From Pleodorina starrii (lineage: Eukaryota; Chlorophyta; Chlorophyceae; Chlamydomonadales; Volvocaceae), in assembly GCA_030267565.1 (NCBI GenBank), contig BRXU01000002.1, positions 6,515,501-6,579,500 on the forward strand: 64,000 nucleotides of DNA, given 5' to 3'. The position numbers and the translations under genes were made by a program. The notes below the pieces were generated by a model. It saw nothing but the letters and a program-made list of their open reading frames with translations, did no database searches and was not told the DNA's origin. Positions 11,125 through 20,800 of the stretch are shown piece by piece. Numbering within the stretch: position 1 is the first letter of the stretch; each line of letters begins with the position of its first letter.

Positions 11125-11586
11125 ACCCACCCCGGCCGGTGTAACCGGCCTCCCACCCTGGGGATTGCCACCTCGGTGATTGTCACTCCCGATGTGTGCC
11201 GCGCCTGGCGATCATCGTCCCTGGCGATTACCGCGCCCGACGACGGGCGATCTTCGTCCCCGGCGATTGCTGTGTCGGCGTTCGCCGCCCGTGGCGTTCT
11301 GCCGTTGCAAGGGTGCGGCACAGCCCATGCACGCCGCACCCGCGTCACCCACGGCCTCACCGGCCCCTACAGTCTACGGCCGCGGAGCCCACAACTCCGA
11401 GGGACGGCCATTCCCGTCGTGGCGGGGACGCGGTGGGCGACGACCCCAACCGCACTGCCTGTTCCCCGCCTGACACGCCCGGCCGCCGGCGACTGGGGGC
11501 GGGCCGCTGCTTGGGATCTCCTTACGCAGCCGCTCGCCGCCTGCGCCGGGCACCATTACCACCTAAGCATCATCGTCGCTGCGTGC

Positions 11587-11821
11587 TCCGCAGGCCTCTA
11601 GCTAGCTCTACAGAGAACCTGTCGTGTCCTTGTGAGTCGTGCGTGTCGCGTCTAAGCAACATCAGCCCCAACCGCCGTGCTCCCTTTGTCCGCCCTGCAG
11701 TAAGTCGCTTCCCGTCGGCCGGCCCTTCGGGCCGCCCCGGGCCCTAGTCAGCTCCGGCACTTCCAGCATCGCGCGGCGCGGACTGGAGGTCGTGATAGGT
11801 GAGTGGCAAGGGAAGGGAAGC
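11587..11821 (+). repeat. split direct repeat B2
   Basis: Identical to B1. Forms the 3' end of the element; its terminal GC joins LTR sequence AGAGTG at 11822. Confidence 0.95.
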
Positions 11822-11974
11822 AGAGTGCTTAAGAGCACGAGGTGAGCGGTTGTAGTGTACGGCGGTCACAGCGACCCGAACCGCAGTCAGTAGCTCCAGA
11901 GTAACTTCAATCGGAACAGACAGAACAGCTGCCAAGGACCAGGTGTCCTCAACTGTATACAGCAGATACAGTTC
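11822..11974 (-). repeat. gypsy 3' LTR, inner fragment
   Basis: Corresponds to 17670-17752 plus 26528-26601 of the 5' LTR. Ends at GATACAGTTC, where an inverted integrase segment begins; the remaining ~164 bp of the LTR are absent. Confidence 0.88.
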
Positions 11975-12690
11975 GGCGGGGGATACAGATGGCGCACCTG
12001 GCTCCCACGACCACTGCCTGTACTGCTGAGCAAGCCGCACGCCTGTTTTTCGATAACGTAGTGCGCTTGCATGGCGTTCCCAAGGATATTGTATCCGACC
12101 GTGACACTAGGTTCACGAGTAAGTTTTGGGGCGCGCTGTCTGCTCTGCTGGGTGTCAAGTTGCGCATGTCCACGGCTGATCATCCCCAAACTGACGGGCA
12201 AACTGAGCGGACGAACCGCACCCTGGGGAATATGCTGCGTAACTATGCGGGCCAAGAGCCTACTACCTGGGATACCCATCTGTCTGCCGCTGAGTTCGCA
12301 CTGAACAATGCCGTGAATCGTAGCACGGGACGGAGCCCCTTCTTTCTGAAGTACGGTTTCCACCCTGTGTTGCCCATCTGGCGCGAACTTGACGTGAACG
12401 TCCCTGCCGCTAAGCATTTCGCCCAGTCCTTTGTGACCCGGCTGACAGAAGCGAAAGCGAGCATGGAAGCGGCGCAACAACGGACTGCTGAATACTACAA
12501 CCGCAACAAGAAGGACGTGTTCTTCGCGTCTGAGCAGCTGGTGATGCTCAGCACGATAAACCTTCGCAAGCTGGCGAAGGGTCCTCGTAAGCTGCTACCG
12601 CGGTGGGTTGGTCCGTCTCCTGTCGTGCACATGGTTGGTCAGAATGCTGCTGAGCTTCGCCTTCCGTCTGATATGCGCGTCCACCCGAAC
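11975..12690 (+). pseudogene. gypsy integrase C-terminal half, inverted relative to the rest of pol
   Basis: Plus-strand frame with the integrase core from HLAPTTTACTAEQAARLF through IVSDRDTRFTS (second catalytic Asp), HPQTDGQTERTNRTL (catalytic Glu in TER) and the C-terminal LLPRWVGP...LRLPSDMRVHP domain. The first half of the same integrase is on the minus strand at 12691 and beyond and stops near SLPKTEG, so the two halves face each other. GCAGATACAGTTCGG occurs at the left breakpoint and, in inverted orientation, at 12683-12697. About 20 residues between the halves are missing. The product cannot be made as one protein. Confidence 0.88.
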
Positions 12691-14096
12691 TGTATCTGCG
12701 GAATGCGCGTCCACCCTTCAGTTTTGGGGAGCGAGACCACAAAGTCCAAGGAGACACTGTCCCAGGGGTTTGCCGGAATCGGCAACGCTTGCAGCTGCCC
12801 AGGGGTCTTACCGGACTGTGGTTTGTTACGCTGGCACAGATCGCACGACAGCACGTAGTCCTCCGCATCCCGGGCCAGCCGAGGCCACCCGAAGGTACGG
12901 GAGACCAACTCGCACAGGCGAGTACCGCCAGGATGCCCAGCAAGAGCCCCGTCGTGGTAATGCCGCAGGATGGTACGCCGCAGGTCGGCGTCATTGGGTA
13001 CCACGATCTGTCTAACGCCGTGACGGGAGCGGACCCACAGGCCGTTGGACAGGGTCAGGTCAGCGACGTTACGGGGGGTCAGGAAGTAGGGATCAGCAGC
13101 AGTGGCATCCTTCAGGCGCGTAGCGAGGGCAGGGATCGTAAGAGGCTCCGGGTCCGGCGCAGGCGCAGGCACAGGCGCGGCGGGCGCAGGCGCGGCGGGC
13201 GCGGCGGGCGCGGGCGCGGCGGACGGGCTGGAAGCCACCTGCCGAGCTTGACTACGCGTGACAACAGACAGAATGGCGGCGTGCAGAGAAGAGTGGCGAC
13301 TGAGAGCGTCGGCAACGTTAAGTGAGCCGGACAGATACTCCCAAGTATAGTCGAAGCGCGACATATACTCAAGCCAGCGCGCCTGGCGCCGGTTCAGGGT
13401 CGGCACACCTTGCAGAAACGTAAGGGGCTTATAGTCAGTCTTAAGAGTGAAATGGCGGCCTTCAAGGTAGCAGCGCCACTCTTTCAGAGCGTGCAGAACA
13501 GCAAGCAGTTCCTGTTCCCCATTGGTGTAGCGGGTCTCAGCGCCGGACAGCTTCTTGCTGGTGACGGCGACAGGGCGACCCTCTTGCAGCAGAACAGCGC
13601 CAGTGCCGTACAGGGAAGCGTCAGTGATAACTTCGACACGGTACGACAGGGACGGGTCAGGAAACCGCAGCATGACATCGTCAGCAACAGCACGCTTAAG
13701 CTCATCAAAAGCCTTTTGACATTCAGGAGTCCAGGCGTCAGCAGACGAGAAAGCACCCTTACGAGTCAGGTTTGTCAGCGGCGCAGCAGTGATGGAGTAA
13801 CGCGAAATGAACTTGCGAAAGTAGTTGGTCAGCCCCAAAAATTTACGCAGTTCCTGCAGATTCGCGGGAGCGGGCCAGTCGCGGACCGCAGCAGACTTGC
13901 GCGGGTCCATGCGGATACCGTCAGCAGAAACGATATGCCCCAGATACTCCACCTGAGGTTGTACCCAGTGGCACTTGGACTTCTTCGCGTACAGCTGCTC
14001 GCGCCGAAGAACCTCAAAGACAGAACGAAGGTGCTGCAAGTGCTCCTCGCTCGCGGGTGCGGGAGTAGACCAGAATGTCGTCCAAGTAGCACACAA
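12691..14096 (-). pseudogene. gypsy pol: RT thumb, RNase H and integrase N-terminal half
   Basis: Minus-strand frame continuing RT after a frameshift: [26 protein letters not shown], the FLGLTNYFRKFI connection, RNase H (VITDASLYGTGAVLLQ), an Ala/Pro-repeat linker (plus strand about 13140-13240), then the integrase HHCC finger (HHDGALAGH...CDLCQRNK) and the first core Asp in SVSLDFVVSLPKT. It ends at the inversion breakpoint. The normal reading frame is lost relative to 14014-15708 because of an extra four bases (CGAG doubled) near 14048-14056. Confidence 0.85.
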
Positions 14097-15708
14097 CGAA
14101 CTTATCCAGAAAAGGCCTGAAAATACGGTTCATAACAGCTTGAAACGTAGCAGGAGCGTTAACCAGGCCAAAGCTCAGTACGGTGTATTCGTAATGGCCG
14201 AAGGGCGTACGGAAAGCAGTCTTCGCAATATCAGAATCAGCAATGCGAATTTGATTGTAGCCCTGTTGCAGATCGATAGAACTGAAGTATGCAGCGCCGC
14301 GCAGCTTATCCAGCAGGTCATCAACACGCGGCAGCGGATACTTGTTCTTAACAGTAACAGCATTCAGTCCCCGATAGTCAATGCACATGCGGAGACCACC
14401 ATCCTTTTTGCCCACAAACAGGATAGGCGCAGAGTAGGGCGAGGTGCTAGGGCGAATCATACCCTTAGCCAGCAGATCAGTCACTTGCCGTTTAACCTCG
14501 TCCAACTCCAGAGGACTCAGCCGGTACATAGGACGCGAGACATGTTGCGCGCCAGGTTCCAGCGGGATGGTGTGGTCGACAGGACGCATGGGCGGCAGAC
14601 CAGGGATATCACGGAAGAGATCTGCGTATTCTTCCAACAGAGCAGCGACTGCAGGGTCTTGTTCAGTAGAAGGGTCAACTGCGGCGTTGAGGCACAGCTT
14701 AGGCTGAACAAGCACAGCATGGGCACCTTTGCGAAGCAAACGCGCAGCGGCCTTGTGCCCTATAGGCTCAGGTTCGGCACGCTGACAAAGCGCAGCAACA
14801 GCAAAATTCACAGAAGGTGCCGCGGCGGCAGTAGGCGCAGGCGAGTCAAGCAGCGGTACTTTGTACTGCCGCACCCCGTGCCGCAGAAACAGGGCACGCT
14901 TGCCGTAATCCAGCAAGGCAGCGTGTTGCGACATGGTACCCGAACCCAGAATGAACGGTGCCGCATCAGTAAGTTCAGCAAGTACATAGGGTTTCAGCGT
15001 GACGTGCAGCGAGCCGAGCACGACGCGCAACGACACCTCCCATAGAATGCGGTTGCACCCCCCATCAGCAAGGGTGACATGAGACCAAGTGCTGTCCCGC
15101 AACGGCAATCCCAGTTGGCGTACCACAGATTCAGAGACGAAATCATGACTCGCGCCGGAATCGACCAGAGCCTTGAGAGGCAGACCAGCCGAAGTCAGTT
15201 GAACCAGCGGAAGATGATCGCCTGAAATGGAAGAGAGGACTGGAAGGGAAAGAGAAGACAGGAAAGGGATGCTGGCGATCGCCGGAGCTGCAGACGGCGC
15301 GTCATACCAGACGTCGACAGAGTACGGTAGCGGCGGTAGTAGTACGGGAGAACCGCTGAGGTCAAGCCCGTTGAACAGCTGACTACCAAGACCGAACCGA
15401 TGAATCTTGTGAAGTCCAGGGAGAAGGTCAGCTGCTTTACGCTCAAGGTACGAAGGCAACAAAATGCAAGGAGCTGTATCAGGGCGCTGACGCTTGCAAG
15501 CTCGGTAGTGGGCTAGCTGAAGCTGCAACGCGCGCAGTGAAGAGGGGACAAACAGAACAGTATGACCACCCAGTTGGGCCGAAGACAGCGAACGATTGCA
15601 CGGCGCGAACAGATTACACAGTGCGCGCGCCTCTCCAAAGCCGGCACGCACAGTGCGCGCGTCAAAAGAGATGCAACGTCCCAGCAGTCCTTCCAGCTCA
15701 GCCAACAC
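14014..15708 (-). CDS. gypsy pol: aspartic protease and reverse transcriptase
   Basis: About 560 residues. Protease motif [13 protein letters not shown] lies near residue 180. RT blocks follow: [27 protein letters not shown] (first catalytic Asp), [21 protein letters not shown], and YLDDILVYS near the end (catalytic DD). The frame leaves register directly after YSRTRE because of the CGAG duplication, so RT thumb and RNase H are in the next frame. The order protease-RT-RNase H-integrase identifies Ty3/gypsy; no chromodomain was seen. Confidence 0.88.
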   Translation of the reverse strand: MLAELEGLLGRCISFDARTVRAGFGEARALCNLFAPCNRSLSSAQLGGHTVLFVPSSLRALQLQLAHYRACKRQRPDTAPCILLPSYLERKAADLLPGLHKIHRFGLGSQLFNGLDLSGSPVLLPPLPYSVDVWYDAPSAAPAIASIPFLSSLSLPVLSSISGDHLPLVQLTSAGLPLKALVDSGASHDFVSESVVRQLGLPLRDSTWSHVTLADGGCNRILWEVSLRVVLGSLHVTLKPYVLAELTDAAPFILGSGTMSQHAALLDYGKRALFLRHGVRQYKVPLLDSPAPTAAAAPSVNFAVAALCQRAEPEPIGHKAAARLLRKGAHAVLVQPKLCLNAAVDPSTEQDPAVAALLEEYADLFRDIPGLPPMRPVDHTIPLEPGAQHVSRPMYRLSPLELDEVKRQVTDLLAKGMIRPSTSPYSAPILFVGKKDGGLRMCIDYRGLNAVTVKNKYPLPRVDDLLDKLRGAAYFSSIDLQQGYNQIRIADSDIAKTAFRTPFGHYEYTVLSFGLVNAPATFQAVMNRIFRPFLDKFVVCYLDDILVYSRTRERGALAAPSFCL

Positions 15709-15814
15709 AGCAGGTGTCCCAGCGCGCGCGGCACGGAAACGACAGAGTTCCGGCGCGGCGGCAGCAGCAGCAAACCCAGGGGGTTATCCCCTCAGAACCA
15801 GCCTGGGCAGCCCG

Positions 15815-16855
15815 TCAGTTCCCCTTGCCCCGGTTGTTCCCGCGCTTGCCCTTGGCCTTGCCATCCCCGCTACCCCCCGCAGCAGCAGCAGCGTCATTCG
15901 CAGTTTTGAGGCGCAGCCAGGTCGGATCAGTGCAGGCAGAGACGCCGTGGGTCTTCTTGCCACAGGCCAGGCAGCGGTTGTTCTCCTTGCGCCAGAGGTA
16001 GATCGACATCTGGCAGCCGAACTTGGTCATGACGCCAGACGGCGCCGGAGGTGGCGGGTCGTTGTCGGCAGCGGCAGCAGCGAGGGAAGCACGCCGAGAA
16101 GCGGACTTCTTCTGGCGGACCTCCTGGAAGTCCGAAGAAGGGCGCGCCGCGGCAGCAGTCGGCGTCCCAGCAGCGGAGGACGGCCCAGCAGCGCCGTCGA
16201 CGCGGCGACGCTTGGCCGCGGCGTCCTCCTCCTCGACCTCCTGGACAGACAGAAAGTTAAACCGGGCAGAAGGCGAACGGGCTTGTTTAACGGCTTCAAG
16301 TTGACGCTCTTTGCGGAGCGCGTAAGCGGCCATGTCGTAGTAGGAGCCGAAGGTCTTCTTCGCACAGTACTCATACAGGACATCAGACAGGCCATGGTGA
16401 AACCAGAATCTGCGCTCGCCGTCAGCAAACTCAGGGATGGCAGTGATAAGGGCTTCAAAGCGCGCTTGGTACGAAGGAACGGCCTCGGTCGTACGCATGC
16501 GGTAACGACCAGTGGACAGTTTCTGCCGAGCCTCTTGCTCGTGAGACTGAACTTGCGGAGCAAAACGAGCAAGCAATGCAGCAAGCAAAGCATCAGAGGT
16601 ATAGCCGCTGGTCTGCGCTAAGGTCCACTCATCGTGATAGCGCTTAGCCAAACCGTCAAGAGCTGAACCAAGAAACAGACAGCGAACCTCATCAATATGA
16701 CCACCTTTTACCAGAGGAAAGAACTTCTTGACGTCCCGGACAAAGACGCGAGTAGCATCGGCAGCGGCCCGAACGTTAAGCTTGCCTTCAATCGGGATAT
16801 TCAGCTTAGGTGGAGGCACATTAAGTTTAAGTACCTCGTCAGTGTCGGTGGCCAT
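15815..16855 (-). CDS. gypsy Gag
   Basis: About 345 residues. It has a retrotransposon-gag core (GGHIDEVRCLFLGSALDGLA...RYHDEW, then a long helical region ending in RKERQLEAVKQ), an Ala/Ser/Pro-rich linker, a zinc knuckle CLACGKKTHGVSAC near residue 295, and a basic Lys/Gly/Arg tail. It sits directly upstream of pol on the same strand. The upstream N-terminal extension lies in other frames (16878-17544). Confidence 0.85.
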   Translation of the reverse strand: MATDTDEVLKLNVPPPKLNIPIEGKLNVRAAADATRVFVRDVKKFFPLVKGGHIDEVRCLFLGSALDGLAKRYHDEWTLAQTSGYTSDALLAALLARFAPQVQSHEQEARQKLSTGRYRMRTTEAVPSYQARFEALITAIPEFADGERRFWFHHGLSDVLYEYCAKKTFGSYYDMAAYALRKERQLEAVKQARSPSARFNFLSVQEVEEEDAAAKRRRVDGAAGPSSAAGTPTAAAARPSSDFQEVRQKKSASRRASLAAAAADNDPPPPAPSGVMTKFGCQMSIYLWRKENNRCLACGKKTHGVSACTDPTWLRLKTANDAAAAAGGSGDGKAKGKRGNNRGKGN

Positions 16856-16877
16856 GGGCGCGACGCCAGCAGCAGCG

Positions 16878-17544
16878 TCAGCCCGGGTCCCAGCAGCAGC
16901 GAGCAGCAGAGTGCACGCGAGCCGCAGCAGCAGCGTTCTCGCGGGCAGCAGCGTTGTTAACGTGAGTCTCAGCAGCGCCGTTGGCCGCAGCAGCAGCAGT
17001 TGCTGTGGCCACGATGCGACCTGAAAGACGGCGCCGAGGGCGAAGGTTCAGCACATGGTCAGGTAAGTAGTGCCTCAGGTTAAAAGGATCTTCAGGGTCA
17101 GAATCAACGCCCTCAGCAGCGCGGCCAGCAGCAGGCGGGTCAGTAACAGCAGTTGGGCCAGAACGCGCAGCATCGGTAGGAACAGCAGGGTCCTCAGCAA
17201 GCGCATTCAGTGCAGCAGCAGCAGCAAGTTCTTCTTCTCCCTCATACTGAGGTGAATCAGGAACGTACTCGGTGCCGTCGGCGTCAAGCAGGACACCGGA
17301 CATGACGGGCAACGACAGTCCGTAACCGCGTACCCAAGCAAGTAGCCGCACGAGCGACCACGGCCTCGTCAGCGACGAAGTCCAGCAGGGTCTCCTGGTC
17401 AAGTGGGGCGGTCTGGACCTCCTGGTCGACAGTGGTCTTAGACGGCCCAGCAGCGCCGCCAGCGACAGTGGGTTGCTCTTCAGCAGCCGCCCTCAGAAGG
17501 TCAACGACCATAGCGTCTACGGAACCGAAGACTAGTTCACCCAT
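16878..17544 (-). pseudogene. gypsy Gag N-terminal extension, frameshifted
   Basis: Begins MGELVFGSVDAMVVDLL at 17544, 45 bp inside the primer-binding site. It switches frame near 17340-17400 into an acidic segment (DGTEYVPDSPQYEGEEEL) and an Ala/Asn-rich tract, then loses register before Gag proper. It is read as the decayed 5' part of the gag gene. Confidence 0.55.
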
Positions 17545-17588
17545 TGTCGCGATGTTGTCAAGATGTGAACAGCGGTAACGGCCAGTGC

Positions 17589-17605
17589 CCGTCTCGATAC
17601 CAACT
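17589..17605 (-). other. gypsy primer-binding site
   Basis: Directly inside the 5' LTR, the minus strand reads GTTGGTATCGAGACGG. TGGTATC is the classic start of an initiator-tRNA-Met type primer-binding site in gypsy and copia elements. Confidence 0.65.
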
Positions 17606-17752
17606 TGTTGTAAGCTTTAGAAATGTCCGACTGCATGGGGGCAGTCAGAACTGCCGATTAGAGAAATGCAGAGTGCTTAAGAGCACGAGGTGAGCGGTTG
17701 TAGCGTACGGCGGTCACAGCGACCCGAACCGCAGTCAGTAGCTCCAGAGTAA
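17606..17752 (-). repeat. gypsy 5' LTR, inner fragment
   Basis: Starts TGTTGTA and ends at the LINE-B insertion in AGCTCCAGAGTAA. Continues at 26528. Confidence 0.92.
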
Positions 17753-17889
17753 TAAATAATAATAATAATGATACGCCCGGCCGGTAGCCGAGGCGTGGGT
17801 TATGGGAGCAGAGGGGGTGGGGTGACGGGTTTCCCCGGTCCCAGCCCCCCCCCACCACCGCAAGGAACTTAAGACTTGTCCCACGTTGG

Positions 17890-20800
17890 TTACGTGCCGG
17901 CCGGTGTCGGTTCCGCATGGGGGTTGCGTTCCATTTGTCTGCGGGTTATAACGATAGTGTTGAGTGTCCTAACTGCATGGTCGTGGAGGTCGTTGCAGCA
18001 TGCTCGGGCTTCCTTGCTGCCCGTGCCTAGGGTGTGGAGTAGAGGGCGTAGGTCCTTCCTGATAGTACCCGCAAAGCCGAGGCTGATGGCTTCCTGTGTT
18101 GTGTAGCGGACCTTCCATCCGGCTTCCGTGAGGAGTTTGGCCAGTTCTGCGTGTTGTACGGCCTTGTCGTGCTGTTTCTGTGTGTGGTTGGTGTCGGCGG
18201 TGTAGCCGACCTCAACAATGTGTACGGTGTGCTGGCTAGGGTCCTGAGGTCCCTTGTACCCTTGCGCTTGCGTTTCATGGAGGGGGATGTCGGGTATAAG
18301 GAGTATATCGGGCCTGAGTTTGAGGCGTTTCTCATCCTCAATACTCGGGAGCAGCCATTTGGGCAGGCGTGTGCCGGCCACGTAGTCTGGTCGGGTGTCC
18401 GCGGGGCCGGCGTCCATTACAATGTAACAGCCTCCATTGGACCCACGGGCTAGCGTACTGTTAATGTTTTGGACCGCCTTGTTGTGCCGCTGTATGTTTA
18501 GGGCTCGCATGCGGGGGTGAAGGCAGCCTCCGAGGATGTGCGCCCCTGAGTCGAGTTGGTTGCATAGGGGGCAATGTCCCGACGAGGCAGGGCGGCCAGG
18601 TGCCACTGGTTTTTTAAATCGCCTCGCAAGCTTGGCGCTCCATAGCTGGCCGTATAGGTAGTCGAAGCACCGTTTAACGTGCTTGTGTCGGCCCGCCTTG
18701 CGCTGTAGAGTCCGAGTGCTGGTGCTTATGTCGAGGTCGGGCAGAGTGTTGGCGACGTATTTCATGTAATCTGTTTCGTTCGTGTATCCCGAGTGCGTTT
18801 CCGGGCTGACCAAGGACTCGATACCGCGGTTAAGGTCGTTTGCATAGTGCCCAGCGTTCTTCTCAGGCCCAGCCATTTTCCGCAGCCACCAGTGTTGACT
18901 TCGAGGATTATTGTCTGAGGTCTCGGTTGCGCTCAGCGCGTCGGGGTCTAGCTTGGAGAGTCCTCGCGCGGCTCGTACGGCTGCTTTGTCCGCTTTCTCG
19001 TTGTAAGTTACCCCAGTGTGGGCTTTCACTTTAAGCAAAGATGTCTTCAGGTTACAAGCCGCTCGTCGTTTAAGGATTAATACGATTTCCTCAAGCAGCG
19101 CCTTGTGCTTACTAAGCTGAAGCTTATGTGGGTTGTTTATCATCTTTTTAATGAGATGTAGCGACGCGGCAGAGTCCGTCCATATAGTTAGGTGAGCTTC
19201 GTCGTGCAGCGTGCCTCTGCGCATCTGGAGTCCTTGATGGATGGCACTCAGTTCGCACCGTGTAATAGTTTGGCAGCCCTGGTGGCCTGCGTTCACATTG
19301 ATGTGGAGCGTTGTGTTGGTAAGTGCGTCGACGGCCGCGGCCCCCAGGAGATGTCTTTCCTCGTCGCCATCTTTGATTTTTTGCACTGACCCGTCTGTGT
19401 ATATGGCGTCTTGGGCGTTGTATCGCAGAGCATATTTGGCAGGAAATGCCAGGAACGCGGCGCTTCCCTCTTCCGTGGAGAGGTTGTCGCACGTGCGGGA
19501 GGGAGCTGCCGCGGCGGGTGGCTTCTCGGTCATACTACGCAGCCGCTTGCGCACCCATTGGGGTGGCTTCCAAGAGAGGGCGGGGCCAGTGGCGACGTGG
19601 CGGGCTGCCGTCATAGCAAGCGCTCTGCGGAGGCTGGTACCGTACGCGCGGCCGGATTCATTGCTAACCAGGAGTAGGGTGAGTCCGTTTGGGTAGGGTT
19701 TTGGAGCGTCTACGCTCACTTCGCTGTAAAGGTCCCCCGTTCCTGAAAATGCGTCTATTGTACCGATCATGGTGACCAGCGGGTGGGTGAGGTAGCGGGT
19801 GTAGGGCGCCGTTTGTGACGTGGGCAGCAGGAGTAGGGTAGCGGTGGGGTTATCTGTGCTCCGTGTCGCGTCGGCCCAGCCTAGCGCCCATCGCAGTGCA
19901 TGATGCCCCTCGTCCGGCTTAGGTTCAGGGTGCGCGACGGATACGCCCGTGCACGGTTGCGAATACGCGTCGTGGTTGGCTCCGAAGAGCTGATCTTCTG
20001 GGTACCGCGAGTAGTAGATGGTGCTGTCTGCTACGTTGAGGGGGGATGCAAAGCGCTCTGTTGCGGCGCCCAGCGCGGTCATGAGGCGTTTCATCAGCCG
20101 TTCAGATATCCTCCACTCATGGGCCTCTCGAATGGGGTGTGCTTTGGTGCCCCCTCCGTCCCGATACCGCAGGAGGAGGCGTGCGACATCCTCCGCGAAG
20201 CCACCCGCGGCCGCGATCTGTGCGTGCTCTTCCGGGCGTTTCTGTTGGGCGTCGCTGTACCGGAGCCACAGGCTGCGGAGGCGGCTTGCCGACACCTGGC
20301 CGACGCAGCGCCCTTGGGGATCGTACACGAATGCCATCCCAATGGCTTGCAGTCCATCGGGTATGTCCCCGCTGCCGTCCCATGGTACATGCCTGTGTGT
20401 GCCGTTACGATTGCCAATTTGGACCGTATACCGCCCCGGCGGGTGGATGTCCCGGTCCGGGTTACCCGGGTGTACGTTGATTTCGACAAACTGCCGTAGG
20501 AGACGTTGGCCTCGGGTCACGTTGAGGCATTCAGTCTCCCATCTACCTTGCTGTTGCCATTCCGTCAGGTGGTGGTCGCGTGCATTTTCCATCCGACCGG
20601 GGTCCTGTTCGGCCTCAACGGCGCGCCGATGCCGGAATGCATTCAGCAGCTCTGTCCAGTTGTCTTGCGAGGCCAGTCGCGACTCCTCATCTTCGGTGGG
20701 GGCCCATTCTACCTCGACTATCATTTCGGGGTGAGTGGGGGCGGTGGGGGTTTCGTACCGGTGCACTGCCTTCGGGTGGTAGCCATTCTCGGTGTACAGT

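Larger units (their letters stand above)
6198..11821 (+). mobile_element. Tyrosine-recombinase (DIRS/PAT/Kangaroo-like) retroelement with split direct repeats
   Basis: The ends are set by the interrupted LTR, which reads GAAATGC^AGAGTG when intact (17663-17675). Terminal repeats are arranged A1 (6198-6473), internal region, B1 (10622-10856) abutting A2 (10857-11124), a 462-bp spacer, then B2 (11587-11821). This is the split-direct-repeat architecture known from PAT-like and Volvox Kangaroo elements. There is no TSD; only the dinucleotide GC is shared at the junctions, as expected for recombinase-mediated insertion of a circular intermediate. Internal pieces in order: a coiled-coil gag-like frame, RT, RNase H, a Pro/Trp-rich segment and a tyrosine recombinase. 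All are on the plus strand and all are broken. Confidence 0.9.
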
